Shown: positions 18,141 through 26,488 of the stretch, piece after piece
Numbering within the stretch: the stretch's first letter is position 1
How the letters are laid out: each line of letters opens with the position of its first letter
NCBI GenBank assembly: GCA_017523995.1
Contig: JAFWUX010000112.1
Location: 1 to 27,973, forward strand
From: Oscillospiraceae bacterium
GTDB taxonomy: Bacteria; Bacillota_A; Clostridia; Oscillospirales; Ruminococcaceae
Reading direction: 5' to 3'
Length of the DNA stretch: 27,973 bases
The notes under the pieces: model-generated
Told to the model about the DNA's origin: nothing
Database searches by the model: none
What the model saw: only the letters and a program-made list of their open reading frames with translations
Program-made: the position numbers and the translations under genes

Positions 18141-19505
18141 TTACTCCTTATGATCGCTTTCGTTATGGTGCACCGAAAACTCCTCTGCGTTTGTTTCCGG
18201 CGGAAACAGCGCGATTTTCAGTGTCTGCAGCAGAATCTGAATATCCAGCAGCAGTGAATACTGCTCGATGTACATCAGATCCATTTTCAGCTTGTCGATC
18301 GGTTCTGTATCGTAGGTACCGGTCACCTGCGCATAGCCGGTGAGCCCTGCCTTGACCTGCAGCCGGTACGGGAATTCGGGATATTTTTTCGCATATGCTT
18401 CTGTCAGCGCGGGGCGCTCCGGACGCGGTCCGACAAGCGACATCTCGCCGCGCAGGATATTGAGCAGCTGCGGCAGTTCATCGAGCCGGAATCTGCGGAG
18501 AATTCTGCCGGTTTTTGTGATGCGCGCATCGTGATCGGCTGCGAGCACCGCTTTGCCGTCTGCCTCTGCATTGGGGATCATGCTGCGGAATTTCAGTACA
18601 TCGAACTCTGCGCCGTCTCTTGTCAGGCGCTTCTGCCGGTAGAAAACCGGTCCGCCGTCCTCGAGCCGGACAGCCGCCGCACAGATCAGCATCACCGGCG
18701 AAATGATCAGCAGCAGCACCGCCGAAATCAGCAGATCAAAGCTGCGCTTGACAAACCGCTGCTCCGGCGAAAGCCCCTCATTGCGGCAGAGGATCAGCGG
18801 CGTATCAAACAGCCGCAGTTCATCGCCGCCGCGCATCAGGATATCGGAAATCTTCGGCGCAATATAGGCGCGCAGACGGTGTCCGCAGCAGTATTTGAGC
18901 AGATCGTTCCGCAGCTCGGCGGGCACATCGCAGAGGATGACGCCCTCAAAATCGCTGAGCAGCTTTGTGATCTCGCGCAGCCCCGCCGCGCAGCTGATGC
19001 TCTCGCAGATCATATATTTATCCACGCGCGCGCTCATTTTCATGACGAGCTCCGCTGCCTTTGCAGAGCCGTAGACAATCACGAGCTTTCGCGGCGGGAA
19101 CAATCCGAAATACACCCTGCTGACAAGCAGCGCCCAGAACAGTACCGTTGCATAATCAAGCGCCGTCAGCAGAAACAGCGGCGAAACCGGCATGAAATGA
19201 CGTCCGATGACGCTGATCTGGAAATAGGTGATGAAATTGACAATCGTGATGCCGATGAGCTGATAGTAAATCAGATCGCTCCGTTTGAGGTATCCGAATT
19301 TGGTACATCGGTATGCCTTGAACACGAGCAAGGTCAGCACCAGATAAATCAGGACGACAACCCAGTTGCCGCGCCGGAAAAACGGTGCGATGATGACATC
19401 TGCATAGTAGTTCTCCCAGATCAGCGCAAACCAGAATGTCAGCATTCCGAGCAGCAGCGCGCCGAATCCGGTCGAAAACAGATGCCGGTATTTCCTGTGA
19501 TTCAT
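18141..19505 (-). CDS. Polyprenyl-phosphate sugar-1-phosphate transferase (WcaJ/WbaP type initiator)
   Basis: The 454-residue protein has an N-terminal block of four membrane helices (to about 135), then a cytoplasmic Rossmann-like part (about 140-240). The catalytic bacterial sugar transferase domain (about 250-450) follows. That domain shows KRSFD (253-257), a re-entrant helix, KFRSM (305-309), the Asp342-Glu343 catalytic pair in DELPQLLNI, and SLVGPRPE (356-363). It transfers a hexose 1-phosphate to undecaprenyl phosphate and so starts glycan assembly. The ATG at 19505 follows AAGGGAG with nine bases; an in-frame extension 36 codons upstream has no such site and is polar. A GC-rich hairpin precedes the ribosome binding site. 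The sugar moved is unknown. Confidence 0.93.
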   Translation of the reverse strand: MNHRKYRHLFSTGFGALLLGMLTFWFALIWENYYADVIIAPFFRRGNWVVVLIYLVLTLLVFKAYRCTKFGYLKRSDLIYYQLIGITIVNFITYFQISVIGRHFMPVSPLFLLTALDYATVLFWALLVSRVYFGLFPPRKLVIVYGSAKAAELVMKMSARVDKYMICESISCAAGLREITKLLSDFEGVILCDVPAELRNDLLKYCCGHRLRAYIAPKISDILMRGGDELRLFDTPLILCRNEGLSPEQRFVKRSFDLLISAVLLLIISPVMLICAAAVRLEDGGPVFYRQKRLTRDGAEFDVLKFRSMIPNAEADGKAVLAADHDARITKTGRILRRFRLDELPQLLNILRGEMSLVGPRPERPALTEAYAKKYPEFPYRLQVKAGLTGYAQVTGTYDTEPIDKLKMDLMYIEQYSLLLDIQILLQTLKIALFPPETNAEEFSVHHNESDHKE

Positions 19506-19521
19506 AATGCAAAGCTCCCTT

Positions 19522-19542
19522 CCGGCAGAAGCACTCTGCCGG
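19522..19542 (-). promoter_or_regulatory. GC-rich hairpin just before the sugar-transferase ribosome binding site
   Basis: The arms CCGGCAGA and TCTGCCGG pair perfectly over eight bases around a five-base loop on the minus strand. AAGGGAG follows directly. No T-run follows, so it is not a standard terminator. It could shape translation of the initiating transferase or stabilise the mRNA 3' of a processing site. Confidence 0.45.
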
Positions 19543-19621
19543 TTCGCTTTTGTTCCTTCTGCATCCGCGCCGCAAGGAGATTGTTTCCGCAGCAGCGTCA
19601 AACATGCAGACATTTCTCTGT

Positions 19622-20479
19622 TTATGCAGTCTTTCCGGACTGTTTCTGCCGGATCCTGTCGGGTTTCGGGACTGAGGTGATCAGGCTGATCTCCGGCGGA
19701 TTGAACAGCCGCAGCTTGCCGAGCCCGCCGCTGACGAGCATCTCCGAATCCCCGATGCGGTATCTGCCCTTGTCATATTGCGGGAAGAATGTTCGCTCCG
19801 GTGAGAGCAGCCCGCCGAGCAGCGGCAGCCGGACGGCGCCGCCGTGAACATGTCCAGAAAGCGTCAGCTCCGCACCCCATTCCGCATAGACCGGAAAGCA
19901 GAGCGGATTGTGCGCCAGCAGCAAAGTATGCTGCGGGCAGGCGCCGAGCAGCAGACGCATCGTCTTTTTGGTACAGCTCCGCGCGCCGGTGAAGCCGAAG
20001 GTTCCGCCGCCGCGGTAGTAATCAGAGGAAAGCGCCAGCCCTGCAACGGAGATATCTCCGAGCCGGATGATCTCGTTTTTCAGGTAGCGCGCACCGCTCC
20101 GCCGGACTGCCGCACGGAATGCCGCATAAGGCACCGGCGGAAGATCAGCCTCGTGATTGCCCTCTGCCACAATGACCGGTGCCAGCGCGCCGAGTCTGCG
20201 CAGAAATTGCTCTGTTTTTGTGAAATCCCGCACCTCGCGTGAAATCAGATCGCCGATGATCAGGATATATTCCGGCCTGCATGCAGCAACCTTCCGGATC
20301 AGCCGCCGCTGACCGCTGCCGAACTGCTTTCTGTGCAGATCGGAAATCTGCACGATCCGCGGCAGATTCTGCATTGCGACAGCGTATCGCCGGACGCGGA
20401 GCAGCGCGGTATTTTCAACCGCTGCCCACCCCAGCAGCGTACCCGCTGCCGCCGCAAGCCATGTCCAAAGTTTCTTCAT
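19622..20479 (-). CDS. Membrane-anchored metallophosphoesterase (YkuE/YaeI-like)
   Basis: The 285-residue protein has an N-terminal hydrophobic anchor (about 4-21). All five calcineurin-like metal motifs follow: DLH (47-49), GD (76-77), GNHE (107-110), AHNP (189-192) and GHVHGG (209-214). The family uses two metal ions to cut phosphoesters. Members near this branch include lipid-acting YaeI-type (UDP-diacylglucosamine hydrolase-like) and YkuE of Bacillus. The start has GAGGAGG seven bases upstream. It follows the activase-like gene by 30 bases and precedes the sugar transferase by 116. A role in lipid-carrier or phospholipid recycling is possible but not shown. Confidence 0.9.
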   Translation of the reverse strand: MKKLWTWLAAAAGTLLGWAAVENTALLRVRRYAVAMQNLPRIVQISDLHRKQFGSGQRRLIRKVAACRPEYILIIGDLISREVRDFTKTEQFLRRLGALAPVIVAEGNHEADLPPVPYAAFRAAVRRSGARYLKNEIIRLGDISVAGLALSSDYYRGGGTFGFTGARSCTKKTMRLLLGACPQHTLLLAHNPLCFPVYAEWGAELTLSGHVHGGAVRLPLLGGLLSPERTFFPQYDKGRYRIGDSEMLVSGGLGKLRLFNPPEISLITSVPKPDRIRQKQSGKTA

Positions 20480-20499
20480 ATGCCCTCCTCAGGGAACAG

Positions 20500-20521
20500 G
20501 TGACGGTGCTCAGACCGTCAC
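20500..20521 (-). other. Hairpin over the activase stop codon
   Basis: GTGACGGT (minus strand, 20514-20521) pairs with ACCGTCAC (20500-20507) around a six-base loop. The hairpin spans the end of the activase-like gene and its stop. No T-run follows and the next ribosome binding site lies about ten bases on. It may tune coupling or mRNA stability. Confidence 0.35.
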
Positions 20522-23479
20522 GGGAACGCGCGCCGGTGTCTCCGCCGGATGCTCCTCCATTGCCGCAACAAGCGAGCGCAGGCGGATCTTTGCCGCACCG
20601 AGATTGTTGATCTCGTCGATCTTGAGCTGGGTATAGAGCTTGCCGCCCTTTTCCAGAATCGCGCGGACTTCATCGGTTGTGACGGCGTCGATGCCGCAGC
20701 CGAAGGACACAAGCTGCACCAGCTGCATATCCGGCTGCTCGGTGACATATTTCGCCGCGCGGTAAAGTCTCGAATGATACGTCCACTGATTCAGCACGCC
20801 GAGCTTGCCGATCCGCACGAGCGATGCGACTGCATCCTCGCTGACAACCGCCATGCCGAGGCTCGAAATCAGCTTGTGAATGCCGTGGTTGATCTCCTTG
20901 TCTATGTGATACGGTCTGCCGGCGAGCACGATGATCTTTTTGCCGGATGCCCGCGCCTCTGTGATGATGCGCTGTCCCTCCTGCGCGACCTTCATGCGGT
21001 AGGCAGTCTGTGCGTCATATGCCTTGATGACCGCAGATTTCAGCGTATCCGCCGGAATCCGCCACGGTGCCAGCGCCGCTTTCAGTGCGAGGAACACGCC
21101 CTTCTTTCGGTTGAGATCCATATACGGCGTGATGAAATTCTGTTCGGTGAGCTTGCTGTTGTTTGCGCGCAGCAGCTCCGGATAATATGCGACAACGGGG
21201 CAGTTGTAGTGATTGTCGCTGCAGCCCTCGTCAAAGTTATAGCTCATGCAGGGCCAGAAGATGAAATCGACGCCCTGCTCCAGCAGATCCTCAATGTGAC
21301 CGTGCGCGAGCTTTGCCGGATAGCAGACCGTATCCGAGGGGATTGTATGCTGTCCCTTGTAGTACATCTCGCGGTCGCTTTCGTGCGAAAGCTTCACAGC
21401 GAATCCGAGCTTTGTAAAGAGCTCTGTCCAGAACGGCATCTGCTCATAAAAGCTCAGTGCGAGCGGCAGCCCGACCGTTCCGCGCGGCTTGCCGAAAACC
21501 GGACGCTTCTCCTGATCCAGAATCAGCCTGTACTTGAAATCATAGAGCGACGGAATCTCCTCGGTCTGCTTTTTGCCGGCGCCCTTTTCGCAGCGGTTGC
21601 CGGAGATGTATCTGCCGCCGTCCGGAAAGATCACGATGTTCAAAGCGCAGTGTGCCGTACATCCGCCGCACTTCGCGCTTTTCGTCTGATAGCTGAAATC
21701 CGCGAGCTTTTCCGCGGTGATGGTTTTCGTCTGCTCCGGCGCATGCTCCTTTGCGTAGAGCGCTGCACCGAATGCACCCATCAGTCCCGAGACTGCCGGA
21801 CGGATGACATCGCGCCCGAGCTCCATCTCGAAGGAGCGCAGCACAGCATCATTGAGGAATGTGCCGCCCTGCACAACAATATTTTTGCCGAGCTCATCCA
21901 CGGATTTTGCGCGGATGACCTTGTAAACTGCATTCTTGATGATCGACGAGGAAAGACCTGCCGAGATATCCTCGACCGTTGCGCCGTCCTTCTGCGCCTG
22001 CTTGACCGAGCTGTTCATGAACACCGTGCAGCGCGAGCCGAGGTCCACCGGATGCTCCGCGAACAATCCAAGCTGCGAGAATTCGGCGATATCATAGCCG
22101 AGCGCCTGCGCAAAGCTCTGAATAAACGAGCCGCAGCCGGACGAACATGCCTCATTGAGCATGATGCTGTCGATGCTGTGATTGCGGATTTTGAAGCACT
22201 TGATATCCTGACCGCCGATATCCATGATGAAATCGACATCCGGACAGAAATGCGATGCCGCCTTGAAATGTGCGACCGTCTCGACGATGCCGAAATCAAT
22301 GCCGAGTCCGGCGCGGATGAAGTCCTCGCCGTAGCCTGTGACCGCCGATGCACGGATATGCAGATCGGGGTTCATTTCCGCATAAATCTTCTTGAGCTGC
22401 TTGACAATCCGGTCAAGCGGCTGACCGCGGTTTGCAGCGTAATACTGATACAGCAGCTCGCCCTTCTCCGTGATGAGCACAAGCTTTGTGGTGGTCGAGC
22501 CTGCGTCAATGCCGAGATAGGCGTCGCCTGTCACGGTGCGCAGATCGGCAAAGGGCAGATCATGCGCCTTGTGCCGCTCGATGAACTTCTCATATTCCTT
22601 GCGGTTATGGAACAGCGGCTCGCCGGTGACGGTATTGCCGCCGGTCTCCGCGTGCTCGAGCTTGTCCTGCGCCTCTGCAAGTGACATTGCCCCGACGGAC
22701 TGCGCTGCGTACATCGCGCAGCCGTATGCGACGAATACCGGCGCATTTTCAGGGAAAATCGCGTGTTCATCGTCCAGCTTCAGCGTCCGGACAAATGCCT
22801 GCCGCAGACCCTTCAGGAACGAAAGCGGTCCGCCGAGGAACAGCACCGTGCCCTCGATCGTTCTGCCCTGTGCAAGTCCCGAGACGGTCTGATCGACAAC
22901 CGCCTGAAAGATACTTGCGGCAATATCCTCACGCCGCGCGCCCTGATTGAGCAGCGGCTGAATATCCGATTTTGCAAACACGCCGCAGCGCGATGCGATC
23001 GGATAGCGCTTTTCCGCTTTCAGGGAGATCGCATCCATCTCATCCGCCGAGATGCCCAGCAGCGTCGCCATCTGGTCGATGAAAGCACCGGTTCCGCCTG
23101 CGCAGGAGCCGTTCATGCGCTGCTCCACGCCGCCGGTCAGGAAGATCATTTTTGCATCCTCGCCGCCGAGTTCGATGACAACATCCGCCTGCGGATAATC
23201 CGCCTTCACTGCAAGAAATGCCGCATGCACCTCCTGCACGAACGGAATCTCCGCGCTCTGGGCAAGACCCAGTCCTGCGGAACCCGTGATGCAGATTTTG
23301 AACAGCACATCGGGGAACTCTTTGCGCAGATTCTGCAGCTGCTCCATGACCGTTTCACGGACGCGGGACATATGCCGCTGATAGCATCGGGACAGAATCT
23401 CGTTCTGCTCATTTATGACCACCGTCTTGACTGTCGTAGAGCCGACATCAATGCCGAGTGCGTACACCTTCTGACTCAA
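20510..23479 (-). CDS. 2-hydroxyacyl-CoA dehydratase activase-like protein with two ATPase domains
   Basis: The 989-residue protein contains two ASKHA ATPase domains of the BadF/BcrA/HgdC kind. The first has GIDVGSTTVK (9-18), GGEDAK (105-110) and NGSCAGGTG (123-131). The second begins at about 322 with GIDAGSTTTK and later has GGQDIKC and ACSSGCGS. The conserved cysteines fit the [4Fe-4S] cluster of such activases. A Cys-rich segment (KCGGC...HC) and a DUF2229-like part with PSDTVCYPAKLAHGH follow. Many relatives are near 1400 residues; this one stops after the DUF2229-like part. No dehydratase subunits are in the window, so its partner is unknown. TTG at 23479 is chosen: AAAGGAGG stands ten bases upstream, while the longer frame starts inside the promoter area. 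Confidence 0.87.
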   Translation of the reverse strand: MSQKVYALGIDVGSTTVKTVVINEQNEILSRCYQRHMSRVRETVMEQLQNLRKEFPDVLFKICITGSAGLGLAQSAEIPFVQEVHAAFLAVKADYPQADVVIELGGEDAKMIFLTGGVEQRMNGSCAGGTGAFIDQMATLLGISADEMDAISLKAEKRYPIASRCGVFAKSDIQPLLNQGARREDIAASIFQAVVDQTVSGLAQGRTIEGTVLFLGGPLSFLKGLRQAFVRTLKLDDEHAIFPENAPVFVAYGCAMYAAQSVGAMSLAEAQDKLEHAETGGNTVTGEPLFHNRKEYEKFIERHKAHDLPFADLRTVTGDAYLGIDAGSTTTKLVLITEKGELLYQYYAANRGQPLDRIVKQLKKIYAEMNPDLHIRASAVTGYGEDFIRAGLGIDFGIVETVAHFKAASHFCPDVDFIMDIGGQDIKCFKIRNHSIDSIMLNEACSSGCGSFIQSFAQALGYDIAEFSQLGLFAEHPVDLGSRCTVFMNSSVKQAQKDGATVEDISAGLSSSIIKNAVYKVIRAKSVDELGKNIVVQGGTFLNDAVLRSFEMELGRDVIRPAVSGLMGAFGAALYAKEHAPEQTKTITAEKLADFSYQTKSAKCGGCTAHCALNIVIFPDGGRYISGNRCEKGAGKKQTEEIPSLYDFKYRLILDQEKRPVFGKPRGTVGLPLALSFYEQMPFWTELFTKLGFAVKLSHESDREMYYKGQHTIPSDTVCYPAKLAHGHIEDLLEQGVDFIFWPCMSYNFDEGCSDNHYNCPVVAYYPELLRANNSKLTEQNFITPYMDLNRKKGVFLALKAALAPWRIPADTLKSAVIKAYDAQTAYRMKVAQEGQRIITEARASGKKIIVLAGRPYHIDKEINHGIHKLISSLGMAVVSEDAVASLVRIGKLGVLNQWTYHSRLYRAAKYVTEQPDMQLVQLVSFGCGIDAVTTDEVRAILEKGGKLYTQLKIDEINNLGAAKIRLRSLVAAMEEHPAETPARVPVTV

Positions 23480-23531
23480 TGTTTTTGGACCTCCTTTGCC
23501 GCGATTGCATACTGCGGCATAATACTGTACT

Positions 23532-23560
23532 ATTATATCACAAAAAATCAAAAAAAGAAA
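23532..23560 (-). promoter_or_regulatory. Extended -10 promoter of the activase/glycan unit
   Basis: On the minus strand TGATATAAT (23532-23540) is an extended -10 element. The -35 at 17 bases spacing (TTTCTT) is weak, which the TG extension can offset. The transcript would start near 23525 with a leader of about 45 bases. As no strong terminator or second promoter is evident down to 5309, it may drive the whole glycan gene train. Confidence 0.75.
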
Positions 23561-23648
23561 CCCCTGCAGCCCGATTTTCATAATTTATTTATACTTGCCG
23601 TGTGCGGCTCCGGAAAGTGCTGCCCCCGTACCGCAATTTTATATTAAC

Positions 23649-23663
23649 ATCGCCGCAGGCGAT
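23649..23663 (-). repeat. Head hairpin of the multi-hairpin repeat family (isolated)
   Basis: ATCGCC and GGCGAT pair around TGC on the minus strand. The flanks GGT before and GATGTTAATATAA after resemble the other heads (GGT...GATGATTATAATG). The stem is one pair longer than elsewhere, and the other stems of the family do not follow it clearly. Confidence 0.55.
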
Positions 23664-23670
23664 ACCGCAA

Positions 23671-23702
23671 TTTCTCATTTCTAATTTCTCATTTCTAATT
23701 TC
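23671..23702 (+). repeat. Tandem repeat of a 14-base AT-rich unit
   Basis: TTTCTCATTTCTAA occurs twice exactly (23671-23684, 23685-23698) with a partial third unit (TTTC). It abuts the flavodoxin promoter and may be a slippage-prone spacer. Confidence 0.8.
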
Positions 23703-23712
23703 ACGCGCGCTC

Positions 23713-23741
23713 TTGTGTTTTGCGGGAGAATGTGTTATAAT
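23713..23741 (+). promoter_or_regulatory. Sigma-A promoter of the flavodoxin unit
   Basis: TTGTGT (23713-23718) is followed after 17 bases by TATAAT (23736-23741). Transcription would start near 23748, about 37 bases before the flavodoxin ATG. Confidence 0.8.
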
Positions 23742-23784
23742 GGCAATATAGAAACCGTTTCTCGGAAAAGAAAGGAGCATTTCC

Positions 23785-24267
23785 ATGAAAGCAATCGTGA
23801 TCTACTATTCCCAGTCCTGCGGCAACACGCGCAAAATCGCCGAAATGATCGGTCTGACAACCGGCGCGGAGCTCTGCGAAATCCGGACCGTCGAAGACTA
23901 CGGCAGCGACTATGAAGCCGTGATGGCAAAAGCGCGCGACGAGATCAACAGCGGATTCGTTCCCGAGATTCAGCCGCTCGATGCCGATCTTTCGCAGTTT
24001 GATACGGTCATCATCGGCACCCCGACATGGTGGTATACGATGGCGCCCGCTGTCCGCGCTTTCCTGCGGCAGTATGATCTGACCGGCAAGCGCGTCTACG
24101 CATTCCAGACACACGGCGGTCAGCCCGGACGCGCACTCAAGGATATCCGCATGCTCTCCAAGGGCGAGAACATCGGCGATTTCTCCGTCGAATTCGATTC
24201 CATGGGCGGCTCCAGAATGAAAACCACGCTCGATGACCTGCGCGCATGGATCGCGGGCATCCAGTAA
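23785..24267 (+). CDS. Flavodoxin
   Basis: The 160-residue protein has the FMN phosphate loop SQSCGNTRKI (9-18) after the first beta-strand KAIVIYYS. It also has the isoalloxazine-side loops GTPTWWYTMAPAVRAFL and THGGQPGRAL. Length and order fit the flavodoxin family (Flavodoxin_4-like), cytoplasmic one-electron carriers or small FMN reductases. AAAGGAG lies about eight bases before the ATG, and a good promoter is present. The lipoprotein gene follows by seven bases, so the two share a transcript, although no functional link is obvious. Whether it serves hydrogen metabolism, oxidative stress or the activase next door is unknown. Confidence 0.93.
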   Translation: MKAIVIYYSQSCGNTRKIAEMIGLTTGAELCEIRTVEDYGSDYEAVMAKARDEINSGFVPEIQPLDADLSQFDTVIIGTPTWWYTMAPAVRAFLRQYDLTGKRVYAFQTHGGQPGRALKDIRMLSKGENIGDFSVEFDSMGGSRMKTTLDDLRAWIAGIQ

Positions 24268-24274
24268 GTCAGCC

Positions 24275-25420
24275 ATGAAACGGCTTGTATGCTGCGCACC
24301 GCTGCTTCTGGCAGCCTGCCTGCTCGGCGGCTGTGCGGAATCCGCGCCGCCCGAGGAATCGGTCGCACTGTTTTCCGGCACCGACAGAAAAGAACTCTAT
24401 CAGGCGGTTTACAGCGCGCTCACAAAATATCAGGATCATGTTCAGGTTGTCGGCGACCCGAACAACTTTACGCTCACAGAGATCTGTCAGCAGATCCGGA
24501 TGGAGCATCCGGAAATCTTCTGGTTCAACGGCTGGTACAGCACTGCCACGGACAGCGAGCATCCGACCGTCTACTACATCTCGTTCAATACACCGACCGA
24601 ACTGACCGCGCAGCAGTGCAGCGATATGCAGAAGGACCTGACCGATGCTGCCGCGGAAATCTGCGCGCAGATTCCGGCGGATGCGGATGACTACGAAAAA
24701 GCGCTGTTTGTCCACGATTATCTGATCGAAAACACCGTGTATACCGGCGAAGGCGACAATGCCGGAAACGCCTACGGCTGCATCATGAACCACGCCGCCT
24801 ACTGCGAAGGCTATTCCAGAGCCTTTCTGCTGCTGATGCATCAGCTCGGGATTCCGGCAGGCTATGTCAGCGGCACAGGCGTCAACGGCGGCAATCACAT
24901 GTGGAACTATCTCGAGCTCGGCGGGGAATACTACTGGGCGGATGTCACATGGGATGACACCAGCGTTGAGGGCACCGACGAGGAACAGCTCAATCACTAT
25001 TACTGCTTCCTCAACGATGAAATTATGCTGAAAACGCATCATGTCAACATAACGGAGCCGTTTATCCCGACATGCAGCAGCATGGAGATGAATTACTTTG
25101 AAAAAAACGGCTGGCGTCTCGAATCCTATGACGGCAACGCGCTGTGCGGAATCATCGAAGATCAGCTCCGGAGCGGCAAGGAACCGATCGAGATCATGTT
25201 TGATTCGCAGGAATCCTATGACACTGCAAACAGCGATCTCTTTGACAATAACCGGTTCTGGCAGCTTGAAAATCTGCCGGACGATCTGGACTATGTCACC
25301 TGCTCCAGCTGCGAGACGCCCGCTGTCCTGCGCATTGATATCGCGCACAAAGATGCTGCGGATGCGCCGGAACCCGAGGGCGAAGCAACCGAAGCGCCCG
25401 CAGAGGAACCTTCAGCATAA
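24275..25420 (+). CDS. Lipoprotein with a transglutaminase-like domain
   Basis: The 381-residue protein has a lipoprotein signal peptide with lipobox LLGGC (Cys20), so it is attached to the outer face of the membrane. Residues about 135-235 form a transglutaminase-like cysteine protease core with the triad Cys177 (AAYCEGYSRAF), His208 (GGNHMWNYL) and Asp223 (YYWADVTWDD). Relatives occur widely in Clostridia and are thought to act on cell-wall or surface proteins or peptides. The C-terminus is acidic and Pro/Ala/Glu-rich. The ATG at 24275 is chosen because it starts the signal peptide; frames opening upstream overlap flavodoxin. No strong ribosome binding site is seen, so it may depend on coupling to flavodoxin. 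Confidence 0.9.
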   Translation: MKRLVCCAPLLLAACLLGGCAESAPPEESVALFSGTDRKELYQAVYSALTKYQDHVQVVGDPNNFTLTEICQQIRMEHPEIFWFNGWYSTATDSEHPTVYYISFNTPTELTAQQCSDMQKDLTDAAAEICAQIPADADDYEKALFVHDYLIENTVYTGEGDNAGNAYGCIMNHAAYCEGYSRAFLLLMHQLGIPAGYVSGTGVNGGNHMWNYLELGGEYYWADVTWDDTSVEGTDEEQLNHYYCFLNDEIMLKTHHVNITEPFIPTCSSMEMNYFEKNGWRLESYDGNALCGIIEDQLRSGKEPIEIMFDSQESYDTANSDLFDNNRFWQLENLPDDLDYVTCSSCETPAVLRIDIAHKDAADAPEPEGEATEAPAEEPSA

Positions 25421-25433
25421 CATAAAAACAATA

Positions 25434-25471
25434 AACCGCTGTATGCAGCAAGCTTTCTGCATACAGCGGTT
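25434..25471. terminator. Bidirectional intrinsic terminator
   Basis: The arms 25434-25448 and 25457-25471 form a perfect 15-base stem with an eight-base loop. On the plus strand TCTTTTCTGTTT follows; on the minus strand the other side gives TTATTGTTTTTATG. It ends both the lipoprotein transcript and the converging SGNH hydrolase transcript. Confidence 0.95.
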
Positions 25472-25487
25472 CTTTTCTGTTTCCGGT

Positions 25488-26447
25488 TCAGCCCTTTGCC
25501 CAGCCATAGGCAATGCCGTCTGCATAGCCGCCGACGGTTTTCGTATCGACAAGCTGATCGCAGACCTGATTCAAGTAGACATAGTACGCCTCCGGCGCAA
25601 GATGCACGCCGTCGCCGCCGTTATAGGCAGGATTCAGCGAGCCGTCCCATATTTTCAGATTCGATGCGACATCAACAAATCCGGTGGATGTTCCGGCGAG
25701 ATGCTCGCGGAGCGTCTGGTTCAGCGTCTCGATCTTCTGGTTCGTGCTGAACGTGGCATCCGCGGTGATCGGTGTCACCGAAGCGACAAAGAACACCGAA
25801 TCCGGCATGACGCTGCGGATGGTTTTCAGCAGAAAATCATAGTTCTGGCAGTAGACATCCGGTGTTGTCATATTGACATCGTTCATGCCCATAGAAAAGA
25901 CGATGTAGCGCGGTTTGAGGACGGTCAGCGCATAGGCGACGCCGAACTCGTTTCCGCGGACATCGAAGGTATATTCAAATATATTCCGTGCGCCGACACA
26001 GCCCTTGGCAACCACATTGTCATCCGGCAGAATGCCGTAAACGCGCAGACCGCTGCAGATACTGTCCCCGACGAACACCGTATCGTGCAGGAAGGCATAG
26101 TCCTCCGCCGTCAGACCGTGCGCATCCGGTGTGATATCCACAACGGCAGGCGTTGTCGGAATCACGGGGAGCTCGCCGATCGTTACGGGCGCCGTCGCCT
26201 CCGTTGCAGCAGTCGTTGTGACTGTGGTCGTGGTGGCTTCGGTCGTCGCAGATGTTGCGGCGGAAGTTGAGGTGGTTACAGTCGCAGTTGTCCCGGCGGT
26301 TGTTGTGGTTTGCTCCTCTGACAGCAGCGTTACCTCCTCGAGACGGTCCTCCGTTGCAGAGGAGTCCTCAAGGCCGCAGCCCGCCAGACAGATCACAGCA
26401 GCAAACACGGCGCCCCAGAGGAGCGTGCGTCTGTGCAGATGCAGCAT
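25488..26447 (-). CDS. Lipid-anchored SGNH/GDSL hydrolase with a Thr-rich linker
   Basis: The 319-residue protein has a lipoprotein signal with lipobox LAGC (Cys24), then a long Thr/Ala/Val linker (about 46-86). An SGNH hydrolase domain (about 115-310) follows. Block I is GDS (127-129, nucleophile Ser129), block III is GMND (187-190), and Asp279/His282 complete the catalytic set in DGVHL. The family removes acyl or acetyl groups from sugars or lipids; deacetylation of a surface or plant glycan is likely. The ATG at 26447 is preferred: GGTGA stands eight bases before it and it begins the signal peptide. An in-frame GTG four codons upstream is also possible. It has its own strong promoter. Confidence 0.9.
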   Translation of the reverse strand: MLHLHRRTLLWGAVFAAVICLAGCGLEDSSATEDRLEEVTLLSEEQTTTTAGTTATVTTSTSAATSATTEATTTTVTTTAATEATAPVTIGELPVIPTTPAVVDITPDAHGLTAEDYAFLHDTVFVGDSICSGLRVYGILPDDNVVAKGCVGARNIFEYTFDVRGNEFGVAYALTVLKPRYIVFSMGMNDVNMTTPDVYCQNYDFLLKTIRSVMPDSVFFVASVTPITADATFSTNQKIETLNQTLREHLAGTSTGFVDVASNLKIWDGSLNPAYNGGDGVHLAPEAYYVYLNQVCDQLVDTKTVGGYADGIAYGWAKG

Positions 26448-26488
26448 AAAAACAGTCACCGCTTTCTTTCATCTATCTATATACAGCT

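Larger units (their letters stand above)
23480..23784. other. Divergent promoter region with a repeat remnant
   Basis: This gap separates the leftward activase unit from the rightward flavodoxin unit. It holds both promoters. Near the left side a GCCGC/GCGGC hairpin (23498-23518) lies next to the activase ribosome binding site. TACCGCAATTT occurs twice (23629-23639 and 23663-23673). A head hairpin of the repeat family is at 23649-23663, and a 14-base unit TTTCTCATTTCTAA is repeated 2.3 times (23671-23702). No gene is supported. Confidence 0.7.

Noticed and set aside
20549..22684. Long open frame on the plus strand opposite the activase-like gene (and similar ones at 864-2546, 14141-16420, 3566-5221)
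   Set aside because: They mirror real minus-strand genes with clear motifs. Their translations are rich in Arg/His/Asp/Gln without domains, and they have no ribosome binding sites. GC bias at third codon positions makes such frames open by chance.
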